Made by a program: the position numbers and the translations under genes. A stretch of 64,000 nt of DNA from Denitratimonas yunnanensis (SeqCode) (GTDB lineage: Bacteria; Pseudomonadota; Gammaproteobacteria; Xanthomonadales; Xanthomonadaceae), in contig JAPMLR010000005.1 in the NCBI GenBank assembly GCA_026410415.1, positions 62,001 through 126,000 on the forward strand, in the 5' to 3' direction. Below the pieces are notes generated by a model. The model had not been told where the DNA came from, did not search any database, and was given only the letters and a program-made list of their open reading frames with translations. Each line of letters opens with the position of its first letter. Within the stretch, counting starts at the first letter, position 1. This document shows positions 50,171-59,929 of this stretch, piece by piece.

Positions 50171-52060
50171 ATGACCTACGACGACATGTACCGCTGGTCC
50201 ACCGACGATCCGGAAGGCTTCTGGGCGGAGCAGGCCAGGCGCATCGATTGGCATGTGCCGCCGCAGCGTACGCTCGAATATGAGCGTCCACCGTTCCGCC
50301 GCTGGTTCGTTGGCGGCCAGACCAATCTCTGTCACAACGCGGTGGATCGGCACCTCGACGAGCGCCCCGATCAGCTCGCGCTGGTGGGGGTTTCCACGGA
50401 AACCGGCCTGACGCGCGAGCTGACCTATCGCGTGCTGCATCGCGAGGTCAACGTGTTCGCGCAGGTGCTGTGCAATCTTGGTGTGGGCAAGGGCGATCGC
50501 GTGGTGATCTACATGCCGCACACGGTCGAAGCCGCCGTGGCGATGCTGGCTTGTGCGCGTCTGGGGGCGATCCATTCGGTCGTGTTCGGTGGCTTTGCCT
50601 CGCACAACCTGGCGTTGCGCATCGATGATGCGAAACCGTGTGTGCTGATCTGTGCCGATGCCGGCATGCGCAGCGGCAAGGTCATCCCCTACAAACCGCT
50701 GGTGGATGCCGCACTGGAAGAGTCCCGGTTTCCGCCGCAGCACGTGCTGGTGGTCAATCGGCGACTGGACCCGGCGGTGCCGATGACGCGTGGCCGCGAT
50801 GTCGATTTCTCGGTCGCGCGAGCCGGATGCGAAGACGCCGACGTCCCGGTCACCTGGCTGGAATCCAACGAGCCCAGTTACATCCTTTACACCTCGGGAA
50901 CCACCGGGAAGCCGAAGGGCGTCCAGCGTGACGTGGGTGGCTATGCGGTCGCGCTCGCGCTGTCGATGCAAACCGTCTATGACGTGGGGCCGGGGCAGGT
51001 GATGTTTTCCACCTCCGACATCGGCTGGGTGGTGGGGCACAGCTACAACGTGTACGGCCCGCTGATCGTCGGCGCCACGTCGATCCTCTATGAAGGCCTG
51101 CCGACTGCGCCCGATCCGGGCATCTGGTGGAAGATCTGTGCCGATTACGGTGTCCGCACCCTGTTTTCATCGCCGACCGCGATCCGCGTGCTGAAAAAGC
51201 AGGACGTGACGTGGTTGAAGCGTCACGATCTGTCCGCGCTAAGCTGGCTTTTCCTCGCCGGCGAACCGCTCGACGAACCGACTGCGGCCTGGATCGAGTC
51301 GGCGCTTGGCAAGCCGGTCATCGACAATTACTGGCAAACCGAAACCGGCTGGCCGGTCCTGACCTTGCAGCCAGGCCTGGATCTGAAGCCGGTCAAGCTC
51401 GGCTCGCCCGGCCTGCCGAACCTGGGATACAGGCTGCGCGTGATCGATGAGATGACCGGAAACGATGCCGCCCCCAACGAGAAAGGCGTACTCGTGATCG
51501 AGCCGCCCCTGCCGCCGGGATGCATGACCACGGTGTGGGGGAATGACGACCGCTTTCTCGCCAGCTACTTCAGCCACTTCAAGGAATTGCTCTACAGCTC
51601 GCTCGATTGGGCGGTGCGGGACGACGACGGCTACACCTTCATCCTCGGCCGTACCGACGACGTGATCAACGTGGCGGGTCATCGTCTGGGCACGCGCGAG
51701 ATCGAGGAGTCGGTGGCGTCGCATCCCGGCGTGGCGGAAGCGGCGGTGGTCGGCGTCCATGACGAGGTCAAGGGGCAGGTACCCGTGGTGTTCGCCACGC
51801 TCAAGCCAGGGGATGGCAGTGTGGCGACCTCTGCCAGCGAGATGGGGCAGCGCGTGGTGGAGCAACTCGGCGGTGTCGCACGGCCGGCTCGGATCTACGT
51901 GGTCAATGCCCTGCCCAAGACGCGCTCGGGCAAGCTGCTGCGGCGATCGCTGCAGGCGCTGGCCGAGCAGCGCGACCCAGGAGACTTGTCCACACTGGAC
52001 GATCCCGGGGCACTGGATGAAATCCGCCAAGCGCTGGAGCGTGGCCCGGATGCGGGCTAG
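50171..52060 (+). CDS. prpE: Propionate--CoA ligase (PrpE-type acyl-CoA synthetase)
   Basis: A 629-residue AMP-forming ligase making propionyl-CoA (or acetyl-CoA) from the acid, ATP and Co[16 protein letters not shown] (P-loop), [27 protein letters not shown] and the acetylatable Lys in [13 protein letters not shown]-terminal ACAS-N part present; length equals PrpE (628). ATG 50171 has GGAGGG at 50161-50166. No methylcitrate genes are beside it; it diverges from hutI. Confidence 0.92.
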   Translation: MTYDDMYRWSTDDPEGFWAEQARRIDWHVPPQRTLEYERPPFRRWFVGGQTNLCHNAVDRHLDERPDQLALVGVSTETGLTRELTYRVLHREVNVFAQVLCNLGVGKGDRVVIYMPHTVEAAVAMLACARLGAIHSVVFGGFASHNLALRIDDAKPCVLICADAGMRSGKVIPYKPLVDAALEESRFPPQHVLVVNRRLDPAVPMTRGRDVDFSVARAGCEDADVPVTWLESNEPSYILYTSGTTGKPKGVQRDVGGYAVALALSMQTVYDVGPGQVMFSTSDIGWVVGHSYNVYGPLIVGATSILYEGLPTAPDPGIWWKICADYGVRTLFSSPTAIRVLKKQDVTWLKRHDLSALSWLFLAGEPLDEPTAAWIESALGKPVIDNYWQTETGWPVLTLQPGLDLKPVKLGSPGLPNLGYRLRVIDEMTGNDAAPNEKGVLVIEPPLPPGCMTTVWGNDDRFLASYFSHFKELLYSSLDWAVRDDDGYTFILGRTDDVINVAGHRLGTREIEESVASHPGVAEAAVVGVHDEVKGQVPVVFATLKPGDGSVATSASEMGQRVVEQLGGVARPARIYVVNALPKTRSGKLLRRSLQALAEQRDPGDLSTLDDPGALDEIRQALERGPDAG

Positions 52061-52215
52061 CTGCGAGGTATCCCCCCTCGGGAACGCACGGATGAATGTG
52101 CAGGGCTTGTGCCCGGCGATAATGGCCCCATACAGGCCTTTCGCCCGCGTGGCATAATTCCCGCCCTTTGCCGGCCCGACGCCGGTGCATTCCTCGAAAC
52201 AAAGCGAGCCTTTCC

Positions 52216-52545
52216 ATGGATTTTCTGATTTCCTCCGCCTACGCCCAGGCTGCCGGTGCTGCCCAGCCTTCGCCGTGGTCGCCGCTGCTCATGATGCTGG
52301 TGTTCGTGGCAGTGTTCTTTTTCTTCGTGATCCGTCCGCAGATGAAGCGCGCCAAGGATCACCGCAACATGGTCTCGGCCATCGCCAAGGGCGACGAAGT
52401 GGTCACCAATGGCGGCATCCTGGGGCGCGTGGATGAAGTGGGCGATGCCTTCCTGTCCATCGAGATCGCCGACAAGGTGGTTATCCGAGTCCAGAAACAT
52501 GCCATCGCTGCGGTGTTGCCCAAGGGTACGCTGAAAGCCTCCTGA
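52216..52545 (+). CDS. yajC: Preprotein translocase accessory protein YajC
   Basis: A 109-residue single-pass membrane protein with helix PLLMMLVFVAVFFFFVIRPQ and cytoplasmic IAKGDEVVTNGGILGRV. Works with SecDF. First gene of yajC-secD-secF; a CATAAT at 52153-52158 may be the -10. The tgt and queA genes that often precede yajC are absent; prpE is there instead. Confidence 0.96.
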   Translation: MDFLISSAYAQAAGAAQPSPWSPLLMMLVFVAVFFFFVIRPQMKRAKDHRNMVSAIAKGDEVVTNGGILGRVDEVGDAFLSIEIADKVVIRVQKHAIAAVLPKGTLKAS

Positions 52546-52621
52546 TCGGCGCCGTTTCCTTCCGTTTCCCGCGCTCCGGGCGGATGCCGCCGGGAGTGCT
52601 CCGTTCCGTGGTGTAGCCCGC

Positions 52622-54478
52622 ATGCTCGAATACGCTCGCTGGAAATACGTCGTGGCAGTGATCGTCCTGATCGTTGCCACGATCTACTCATTGCCCAACA
52701 TCTACCCGCAGGACACCGCCGTCCAGATTTCCGCGACGCGGGGCGGTCAGGTGGATCAGGCGCTCAAGGAGCGCGTGCAAGGGGTGCTCGAACGCAACCA
52801 GATCGGCTTCAAGTCGATCGGGTTCGAAAACGACAACCTGCTCGTGCGCCTGTCCGATCCCAACCTTCAGATCCGTGCCGCCGATACCATCCGTGGTGAG
52901 GTGGGTCAGGGCTACGTGGTGGCGCTGAATCTGGCCTCCACCGTGCCGGATTGGCTCACATCCATCGGCGCCACGCCGATGCTGCTGGGTCTGGACTTGC
53001 AGGGCGGCGTGCACTTCCTGATGGAGGTGGACCAGAAGGCCGCGCTGGAGAAGCGTGAAACCGGTTTCGTCGAAGACGTGCGCGGCGTGCTGCGGGAAAG
53101 CCGCATTGCCTATGCAGGCGTGGATCGCGGTGCCAACGGCATCATCATCCGCCTGCGCGATGCCACGGACCGCGATGCGGCGGCCGGCCTGATCGGACGC
53201 GATGTGCCGCAACTTCTGGTGGAGAACGGCGCCGAGCCGGGCGTGCTGGTGGCACACCTGCGCGAAACCGAGCTGAAGACCATCATCGACAACGCGGTCG
53301 AGCAGAACATCGGCACGTTGCGCAACCGCATCAACGAGTTGGGTGTGGCCGATCCCGTGATCCAGCGTCAGGGTGCCCACCGCATCGTGGTGCAGTTGCC
53401 TGGTGTGCAGGACACGGCGCAGGCCAAGAAGATCCTTGGTGCCACCGCGACGCTGGAATACCGCGCCGCCGTGGACGGCAATGCGGTCGAAGCCGCGCAG
53501 ACCGGGCGCGTACCCGCCGATGCGCGCCTCTACTACGAACGTGGTACGCACCGTCCGATCCTGCTGTCGCGCCGCATCATTGCCTCGGGTGACCAACTTG
53601 TCGATGCGCGCTCGGGTTTCGACCAGCAGTCCGGTTCGCCGATGGTGTCGGTGACGTTGAACGCCGCCGCCGGCGCGCGCATGAACGAGTTCACCCGCGA
53701 CAATGTCGGGCGTTTCATGGGCGTGGTCTACGTCGAGCGCTTGCCCGAGAGCCGTATCGTCAACGGCGAGGAAATCCGCACCACGCGCGTGACCGAGGAA
53801 GTCATCAATTACGCCCGCGTCAACGGCGTGTTCGGTCGCAAGTTCCAGACAACCGGCCTGGGCAGCTCCAGCGAAGCGGCTGAGCTGGCGTTGCTGCTGC
53901 GCGCCGGTTCGCTGGCCGCGCCGGTGGACATCGTCGAGGAGCGGATCATCGGCCCGAGCCTGGGCAAGGAGAACATCGAGCGCGGTTGGACGGCGGTGAG
54001 CTACGCCTTCGTCTTCGTGCTGATCTTCTTCATCTTCTACTACAAGGTGTTCGGCGTCGTGACCAACATCGCGCTGCTGCTGAACCTCTTGCTGGTGGTG
54101 GCGGCGATGTCGCTGATGGGCGCCACCCTCACCCTGCCTGGCTTGGCCGGCATTGCCTTGACTGTGGGCCTCTCGGTCGACGCCAACGTGCTGATCAACG
54201 AGCGCATCCGCGAGGAGTTGCGACGAGGCTTGCCTCCGCAGGCAGCCATCGCCGAGGGCTACGACAAGGCATCGGGCACGATCTGGGACGCGAACGTCAC
54301 CGCCCTCTTGGCCGGCGTCGCGCTGTTTGCCTTCGGCACCGGCCCGGTCAAGGGCTTCGCCGTGACGCTGTGCCTCGGCATCATCACTTCGATCTATACC
54401 GCGGTCTCCGTCTCGCGCGGCGTCGCTACCCTGATCTACGGCTCCCGTCGCCGCAAGATCAAGCGCGTTCTGGTCTGA
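52622..54478 (+). CDS. secD: Protein translocase subunit SecD
   Basis: A 618-residue RND-type membrane protein that uses the proton gradient to pull exported proteins. One N-terminal helix, a large periplasmic P1 region, LGLDLQGGVHFLMEVD (D1), and a C-terminal five-helix bundle with the essential Asp in ALTVGLSVDANVLINERIRE. Full length for the family (E. coli 615). Confidence 0.97.
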   Translation: MLEYARWKYVVAVIVLIVATIYSLPNIYPQDTAVQISATRGGQVDQALKERVQGVLERNQIGFKSIGFENDNLLVRLSDPNLQIRAADTIRGEVGQGYVVALNLASTVPDWLTSIGATPMLLGLDLQGGVHFLMEVDQKAALEKRETGFVEDVRGVLRESRIAYAGVDRGANGIIIRLRDATDRDAAAGLIGRDVPQLLVENGAEPGVLVAHLRETELKTIIDNAVEQNIGTLRNRINELGVADPVIQRQGAHRIVVQLPGVQDTAQAKKILGATATLEYRAAVDGNAVEAAQTGRVPADARLYYERGTHRPILLSRRIIASGDQLVDARSGFDQQSGSPMVSVTLNAAAGARMNEFTRDNVGRFMGVVYVERLPESRIVNGEEIRTTRVTEEVINYARVNGVFGRKFQTTGLGSSSEAAELALLLRAGSLAAPVDIVEERIIGPSLGKENIERGWTAVSYAFVFVLIFFIFYYKVFGVVTNIALLLNLLLVVAAMSLMGATLTLPGLAGIALTVGLSVDANVLINERIREELRRGLPPQAAIAEGYDKASGTIWDANVTALLAGVALFAFGTGPVKGFAVTLCLGIITSIYTAVSVSRGVATLIYGSRRRKIKRVLV

Positions 54479-54493
54479 CGGGAGGCGACCAAC

Positions 54494-55432
54494 GTGAACA
54501 TCATTCCCATCGACAGCAACATCAATTTTCTGCGTCTTCGCCATATCGCGATGGCGATCGCCGCCTTCATGTTGATCGGCACCTTCGTGCTGCTCGGCAC
54601 GCGCGGGTTGAACTACGCCTTGGACTTCACTGGTGGCACGGTGGCCGAGCTGAAGTTCGAACACCCCGCCGATCTGGACGAACTGCGCGACAAACTCGAT
54701 GCCGCCGGCTATGCCGGTGCCGTGGTGCAGGCCTTCGGTTCGGAAATGGACGTGATGGTCCGGCTCCAGTCCAGCGAGGATGCGGCCAACATCACCCAGA
54801 CCGGCGATGCTGTCCTCACCACGCTAAGTACCTCGGAGAATCCGGCCACGCTGGTACGCAGCGACTTCGTCGGGCCGCAGGTCGGCAAGGAGCTGGCCCA
54901 GAACGGCATCCTGGCATCGGTGTTCGTGATGCTGGGCTTCGTGATCTACATTTCGATGCGATTCGAGTGGAAGTTCGCGGTCGCGGCGATCATCACCACT
55001 GCCTTCGATCTGGTGGTGACCACGGGCCTGTTCGCCTTGACCCAGCGCGAGTTCGACCTGACCGTGATGGCCGGCGTCATGTCGGTGATGGGCTACTCGA
55101 TCAACGACACCATCGTGGTGTTCGACCGCGTGCGCGAGAACTTCAAGACGCTGCACAAGCTGAACACGGCCGAGATCCTCAACCGTTCGGTCAACCAGAC
55201 CCTGTCGCGTACCGTGATCACCTCGGTGGTGGCGTTGCTGACCGTGCTGGCGCTGTATCTGTATGGTGGCGATTCGTTGAAGGGCATGGCCGAATCGCAG
55301 ATGTTCGGCATTGTCATCGGTACCGCGTCGTCCATCTTCATCGCCTGTCCGCTGCTCTACTGGATGGGCACGACGAAGGAAGATCTGATCCCGAAGGTGC
55401 GCGACGATGCGGAGCTGGCACGCCGGCCATAA
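54494..55432 (+). CDS. secF: Protein translocase subunit SecF
   Basis: A 312-residue partner of SecD. LDFTGGTVAELKF (D4 motif), six helices and GYSINDTIVVFDRVREN (D6). It starts at GTG 54494 with GGAGG at 54481-54485, 15 bases after the secD stop. Confidence 0.97.
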   Translation: MNIIPIDSNINFLRLRHIAMAIAAFMLIGTFVLLGTRGLNYALDFTGGTVAELKFEHPADLDELRDKLDAAGYAGAVVQAFGSEMDVMVRLQSSEDAANITQTGDAVLTTLSTSENPATLVRSDFVGPQVGKELAQNGILASVFVMLGFVIYISMRFEWKFAVAAIITTAFDLVVTTGLFALTQREFDLTVMAGVMSVMGYSINDTIVVFDRVRENFKTLHKLNTAEILNRSVNQTLSRTVITSVVALLTVLALYLYGGDSLKGMAESQMFGIVIGTASSIFIACPLLYWMGTTKEDLIPKVRDDAELARRP

Positions 55433-55464
55433 CCGGATGCGTCATATCCCTGAAAGCCGTTTCC

Positions 55465-55491
55465 CGCGTGGCCGCCTTGTGCGGCCACGCG
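55465..55491 (+). terminator. Hairpin after secF
   Basis: CGCGTGGCCGC-CTTGT-GCGGCCACGCG: a perfect 11-bp stem 33 bases after secF, without a clear U-run. It ends the yajC-secDF unit and may also serve the converging receptor gene. Confidence 0.5.
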
Positions 55492-55606
55492 GCGTTGTGA
55501 GCTCGGAGAATCACGACAGGCGGTTTCGCGCATGCAGCATGGCGGGTGGTGCCGGCTGCTGAATCAGCAGGCCTGTCCATGGTCCGAAGGCGCGATCGCG
55601 CGCCGT

Positions 55607-57739
55607 TCAGAAGCGGTGGGTGAGACCCATCGAGATGTTACGGCCCGGCAGCGGGACCACATTGGCCAGGAATGAGGCGTGGTTCCATATCTGCTCGTCC
55701 AGCAGGTTGCTGCCGCGCAAGAAGAGGCTGGTCCGGCCTTCGCTGCCGAAGGCGTAGCGCAGGCTCAGGTTGAGCATGTTGTGGGCCGGAGTGCGGGTTT
55801 CGAACTCGGCCAGACGCTCCTGTGCGGCGATAGCGTAGTACTCGATCTCTCCGGAAAACGCCCGCCATTCACCGTTCAGTCGTCCGCCGATGCGTGAGGC
55901 GGGAATCCGCGGCAACGGCGCTCCGTCATCTTCTAACTCGGCCCGCACCCGGTCCGCGAACAGCGTGCCGCTGAACTGTTCGGAAAAACGGTAGCCGACT
56001 TCCATCTCGAAGCCGGTGAATTCCGCGTCGCGCTGGCTGTACTTGATCAGGCGGAAATCCCCGTCCTGGTCCAGGGTGCGGGCGTGGATGTAGTCATCCA
56101 CATGGTTGATGAAGGCGCCCACGCTGTAGGTCAGCGGACCGGTGGTGCGGCGCAGTGTCAGCTCGGCATTGCGCGAGGTTTCGGTTTCCAGCGCGGCATC
56201 GTTGCCGGCGCCGCCGCAGGTGAAGGCGTTGGGCAGCAGGCCGCACTCCCAAGTATTGGTGGCCAGATGGATGCCGCGCGCATACAGCTCCTGCGCATGC
56301 GGCAGGCGTTCCGAACGCGTCAGCGCCAAGCTCAGCGAGGTGTCCGGTGCGAAGCTCCAGATCGCCGCGCCGGAGAACGAGGTGGCCGAGCCATCGACGC
56401 CGGGTCGTGCACGCGGATCGTTGCGCGGGTCGTGCTTGATCCATTCGTGCCGGGCACCGACTTCGAAATGCCATCGGTCGCTGAAATCCAGATGCTCGAT
56501 CAGGAACAGGCCGGTGCTGCGGGTGTCCACCGTCGGCAGGAAAGCCTCGACGCCCTCGGCGCTGAAGCGGGTATCCGAGTGCTGGATGCCGAAGATGCCG
56601 GTCCAGTTGCGCAGCGGCTCGTGTTGCACTTCGATGCGTTCCTCGTGGCCGGTGTTGCGAAACGTGGTGGCGATCCGGCCGTGCTCGATCTCGTGATGGA
56701 AATAGTCGGTGTGGCTGGCACGGAAGCGGATGCGACGGATGCCGATGAATGGATCGTTGAACTCGCCGCGCAGGTCGAAGCGGCGACTTTCCAGATCGAT
56801 CGTCGGCGCATCGGCGTGGTCACGATCATGCTCATCGGTGTGGTCATGCCCGTGATCATGATCATGGCCACCACAGTGCAGGCTGGCAGCATGCGGATGA
56901 CAGTCGCCGTATTCGTGGTCATGACCGGGCAGGCCGTAATCGTCGTCGCGCCTGGAATACGCCAGTCCGATATGGCCGGTGTCGGTGATCCATGACAGGC
57001 CGACGGCGGCGTTGGTGGATTCGGAGAAGCTGCCTTCCACGCGCCGTTCGCTCCAGCCGGGAACGCGGTAGTCATCGGCGTCGCGGGTCGAAAACTCCGC
57101 ATGCGTGGCCAGGCGGTCGCTGATCGCGCTGGTCAGGGTGGCTGCGACAGCGCGCTCGTTGGCCACGGTATTGCCGCGCAGCGCGATGCTGCCGTCGAAA
57201 CCGTCTTCAGGCAGTTCGGTCGGGATGCGGTTGTCCAGCAGGTTTACCACGCCGCCGACGGCGCCGCTGCCATACAGTAGCGTGGCCGGGCCGCGCAGTA
57301 CTTCGACCCGCTGCAGCAACAGCGGATCAGCGCTGACGGCGTGGTCGGGCGAGATGTCCGAGGCATCCAGCAGCGAAGCGCCATCGCTGAGTACCTTCAC
57401 GCGCGGCGCACCCTGGCCGCGGATCACCGGGCGGCTGGCGCCGCCGCCGAAGGTATCCGAGTGCACGCCGGGCAGGCCGTTGAGCGCATCGCCGAGTGTG
57501 CCTTCACCCTTTTGCAGGATGGCTTCGCCTTCGACGAGGCTGAACGGCGCGGCGACCTGGGTTTCGTCCTCGCCCACGCCCAGCGCCGAGACCACGATGG
57601 TGCTCAGGCGGGCCGGGTCGGCGGCGTCCAGTGCCGTATCGGAAAGGGCATCGGCGCTGCCGTGGGCGGCAGTGGCCGTGACGGCGCAGCACAGCGACAG
57701 GGAAACGGCCACGCTGAGGGGATGGAAGCGGTGCGACAT
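55607..57739 (-). CDS. znuD: ZnuD-like TonB-dependent outer-membrane zinc receptor
   Basis: A 710-residue receptor: signal peptide within the first 26 residues, plug domain about 60-172 (GDALNGLPGVHSDTFGGGAS, RGQGAPRVKVLSDG, VEVLRGPATLLYGSGAVGGV) and a 22-strand barrel ending MGLTHRF with terminal Phe. An extracellular loop at 273-309 holds 12 His and two Cys, as in the zinc-capturing loop of neisserial ZnuD. Two Zur-like boxes lie just upstream. Zinc is therefore the likely ligand, though haem has also been reported for the family. Confidence 0.88.
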   Translation of the reverse strand: MSHRFHPLSVAVSLSLCCAVTATAAHGSADALSDTALDAADPARLSTIVVSALGVGEDETQVAAPFSLVEGEAILQKGEGTLGDALNGLPGVHSDTFGGGASRPVIRGQGAPRVKVLSDGASLLDASDISPDHAVSADPLLLQRVEVLRGPATLLYGSGAVGGVVNLLDNRIPTELPEDGFDGSIALRGNTVANERAVAATLTSAISDRLATHAEFSTRDADDYRVPGWSERRVEGSFSESTNAAVGLSWITDTGHIGLAYSRRDDDYGLPGHDHEYGDCHPHAASLHCGGHDHDHGHDHTDEHDRDHADAPTIDLESRRFDLRGEFNDPFIGIRRIRFRASHTDYFHHEIEHGRIATTFRNTGHEERIEVQHEPLRNWTGIFGIQHSDTRFSAEGVEAFLPTVDTRSTGLFLIEHLDFSDRWHFEVGARHEWIKHDPRNDPRARPGVDGSATSFSGAAIWSFAPDTSLSLALTRSERLPHAQELYARGIHLATNTWECGLLPNAFTCGGAGNDAALETETSRNAELTLRRTTGPLTYSVGAFINHVDDYIHARTLDQDGDFRLIKYSQRDAEFTGFEMEVGYRFSEQFSGTLFADRVRAELEDDGAPLPRIPASRIGGRLNGEWRAFSGEIEYYAIAAQERLAEFETRTPAHNMLNLSLRYAFGSEGRTSLFLRGSNLLDEQIWNHASFLANVVPLPGRNISMGLTHRF

Positions 57740-57771
57740 GGGAATTCCGGATTCGGGTGGTAACAGGGAGT

Positions 57772-57784
57772 GTTATAAGATAAC
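57772..57784. promoter_or_regulatory. Zur-like box 1 (receptor-proximal)
   Basis: GTTATAAGATAAC is an exact fit to the gammaproteobacterial Zur pattern GTTATAnnATAAC, 33 bases upstream of the receptor ATG. Confidence 0.65.
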
Positions 57785-57790
57785 TTAACT

Positions 57791-57803
57791 GTTACAAGAT
57801 AAC
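57791..57803. promoter_or_regulatory. Zur-like box 2 (receptor-distal)
   Basis: GTTACAAGATAAC differs at one position from GTTATAnnATAAC and is flanked to give TGTTA...TAACA. Its centre is 19 bases from that of box 1, about two helical turns, so two Zur dimers could bind on the same face. Confidence 0.6.
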
Positions 57804-57983
57804 ACGCCATGGATGGCCGGATGTGTGCCGGAAGTCAGCCGTGTCGAGTGTGATGGTGTGGCGTGGCCGGCTATCCCGCAGCGGCATGCAAATCATGGTG
57901 CTGCTGGCATCCGCTGCCCCGCGTACGCGTTCCGCAGCGCCAATGCCGGGGCAGGCAGGGCGAAATGTGGCGGATGCGAAGAA

Positions 57984-58015
57984 CGAGGGCCGGTACCTTC
58001 CGGGGCCGGCCCTCG
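57984..58015 (-). terminator. Terminator-like hairpin after phoH
   Basis: CGAGGGCCGG and CCGGCCCTCG pair over 10 bases around a 12-base loop, 25 bases past the phoH stop on the minus strand, followed there by TTCTTCG. The gap 57740-58040 otherwise holds only the Zur-like boxes and the receptor leader. Confidence 0.55.
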
Positions 58016-58040
58016 ATCAGGTCAGGAGAAGACCCGTCGC

Positions 58041-59441
58041 TTACAGCGCTTCGGAGGCGAAATCCGCCAGGCGGGAGCGTTCGCCACGGCGCAGCGTGAT
58101 ATGCGCGCTGTGCGGCCAGTGCTTGAAGCGATCCACCGCGTAGGTCAGGCCGGACGTGGTTTCTGTGAGGTAGGGCGTGTCGATCTGTTCGACATTGCCC
58201 AGGCAGATCATCTTGGTGCCGGGGCCGGCGCGGGTCAGCAGGGTCTTCATCTGCTTGGGCGAGAGGTTCTGGGCCTCGTCGATGATGACGTAACGGTTGA
58301 GGAAGGTGCGGCCGCGCATGAAGTTCATCGCGCGGATCTTGATGCGGCTGGCAAGCAGGTCGTTGGTAGCGGCGCGGCCCCAGGCGCCGCCTTCCTGGGG
58401 CGTATGGGTGAGCACTTCGAGGTTGTCGGTGAGCGCGCCCATCCATGGCGTCATCTTCTCTTCCTCGGTGCCGGGCAGGAAGCCGATGTCCTCGCCGACG
58501 GAGACGGTGGCGCGGGTCATGATGATCTCTCGGTAGCGTTGCTGGTCCATGGTCTGCGCCAGGCCCGCGGCCAGCGCGAGCAGGGTCTTGCCGGTGCCGG
58601 CAGTGCCCAGCAGCGTGACGAAATCCACGTCCGGATCCATCAATGCGTTGAGCGCGAAGTTCTGTTCGCGATTGCGCGCGCTGATGCCCCAGACCTGGTG
58701 GCCATGGCTGCGGAAATCGTCGATCACCTGGAGTACGCCGTTGTCGCCGTTGATGCGGGTGACACGGAATTCCAGTTCTTCCGCGCCGGGCAGGTAGAGG
58801 AACTGGTTGGGATGCCAGTTTTCATCCGGCAGGCGCTGGACTTCGTAGAAACTGTGGCCGCGCTCGGTCCAGGAGCGCAGGTCTTTTTCGTGACGTTCCC
58901 AGAAGTTTTCCGGCAGGGCGTTGGCGCCGGTATAGAGCAGGTTGAAGTCGTCCAGCGCGCGGTCGTTCTCGTAATCCTCCGCCGGCAGGCCCGCGATGTG
59001 GGCCTTGATGCGAAGGTTGATGTCCTTGGAGACGAGCACCACTTCGCGATCGCTGCGTTCTTCGCTCAGTGCGAGGATCGCGGAGAGGATCTGGTTGTCC
59101 GGCGCAACCTTGCCGAAGCTGCGTTTGGGATCGGCCGCCGATGTCTGGAAAAGCAGCACGCCGCTGCGCTCTGCGGTGCGGAGCTGCAAGCCATCGGGAC
59201 GGCGCAGGCGCAGGCCGGTGGCGATGCCGTCGGTGCCGTTGGCCTCGATCAGTTCGTTGATGAATCGGCTGACCTGACGCGCGTTGCGGCTGGCCTCGGA
59301 CATGCCTTTCTTGTTGGCGTCCAGTTCTTCCAGCACCGTCATCGGAAGGAAAACGTCGTGTTCCTCGAATTTGAACAGCGCGGTTGGATCGTGCATCAGC
59401 ACGTTCGTGTCCAGAGCGTAGATGCGCGGGTTCGAGGTCAT
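58041..59441 (-). CDS. PhoH family protein with N-terminal PIN domain (PhoH2)
   Basis: A 466-residue protein. PIN ribonuclease domain at 1-150 (YALDTNVLMHDP with metal-binding Asp) joined to a PhoH ATPase/helicase-like domain (LLGTAGTGKTLLALA Walker A; VIIDEAQNLSP Walker B). PhoH2 proteins unwind and cut RNA. ATG 59441 gives MTSNPRIYALDTN. It follows bcp and gcvR on the same strand with a 17-base gap. Confidence 0.95.
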   Translation of the reverse strand: MTSNPRIYALDTNVLMHDPTALFKFEEHDVFLPMTVLEELDANKKGMSEASRNARQVSRFINELIEANGTDGIATGLRLRRPDGLQLRTAERSGVLLFQTSAADPKRSFGKVAPDNQILSAILALSEERSDREVVLVSKDINLRIKAHIAGLPAEDYENDRALDDFNLLYTGANALPENFWERHEKDLRSWTERGHSFYEVQRLPDENWHPNQFLYLPGAEELEFRVTRINGDNGVLQVIDDFRSHGHQVWGISARNREQNFALNALMDPDVDFVTLLGTAGTGKTLLALAAGLAQTMDQQRYREIIMTRATVSVGEDIGFLPGTEEEKMTPWMGALTDNLEVLTHTPQEGGAWGRAATNDLLASRIKIRAMNFMRGRTFLNRYVIIDEAQNLSPKQMKTLLTRAGPGTKMICLGNVEQIDTPYLTETTSGLTYAVDRFKHWPHSAHITLRRGERSRLADFASEAL

Positions 59442-59458
59442 GGAGGTTCCAGTGGGGG

Positions 59459-59929
59459 TCAGGCGAGTGCCTTGATCTGGTCCAGTACGGCCAAGGCATG
59501 GCCGGGGACCTTGACGCCACGCCAGGCGTGCGCGATGCGTCCGTTTGGATCGATCAGAAAGGTGCTTCGAACGATACCCATGACCTTGCGGCCATACATG
59601 TTCTTTTCCTGGATCACGCCGAAGGCCTGACACACGGCCTCATCGGTGTCGGAAATCAGTGCGAATGGCAACGACTGCTTCGCGATGAAGTTCTGGTGGG
59701 ATTTCACCGAGTCACGCGACACGCCGAGGATGGTTGTGCCCGCATCGGCGAAGGCGTCGGCCAGGTCGCGGAAATCGCCGGCTTCGGTGGTGCATCCGGG
59801 CGTGCTGTCTTTCGGGTAGAAGTACAACACCAGCCACCGGCCGGCGTAGTCGGAAAAGCGCGCGGTACCACCGTCGGACAAGGTGAAGGAAAGGTCGGGG
59901 AGCGTGTCGCCGGTTTCGATCATCTGCAT
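59459..59929 (-). CDS. bcp: Thioredoxin-dependent peroxiredoxin, BCP family
   Basis: A 156-residue peroxidase that reduces H2O2 and lipid hydroperoxides in the cytoplasm. Peroxidatic Cys46 in STPGCTTEAGDF. The resolving Cys of E. coli BCP five residues on is replaced by Gly51; the only other Cys is Cys100 (DEAVCQAF), so it would be an atypical or one-Cys type. Its ATG overlaps the gcvR stop by one base. Confidence 0.93.
   Translation of the reverse strand: MQMIETGDTLPDLSFTLSDGGTARFSDYAGRWLVLYFYPKDSTPGCTTEAGDFRDLADAFADAGTTILGVSRDSVKSHQNFIAKQSLPFALISDTDEAVCQAFGVIQEKNMYGRKVMGIVRSTFLIDPNGRIAHAWRGVKVPGHALAVLDQIKALA

Noticed and set aside
52688..54664. A 658-codon open frame antisense to secD
   Set aside because: Shadow of secD; no start site or domain.
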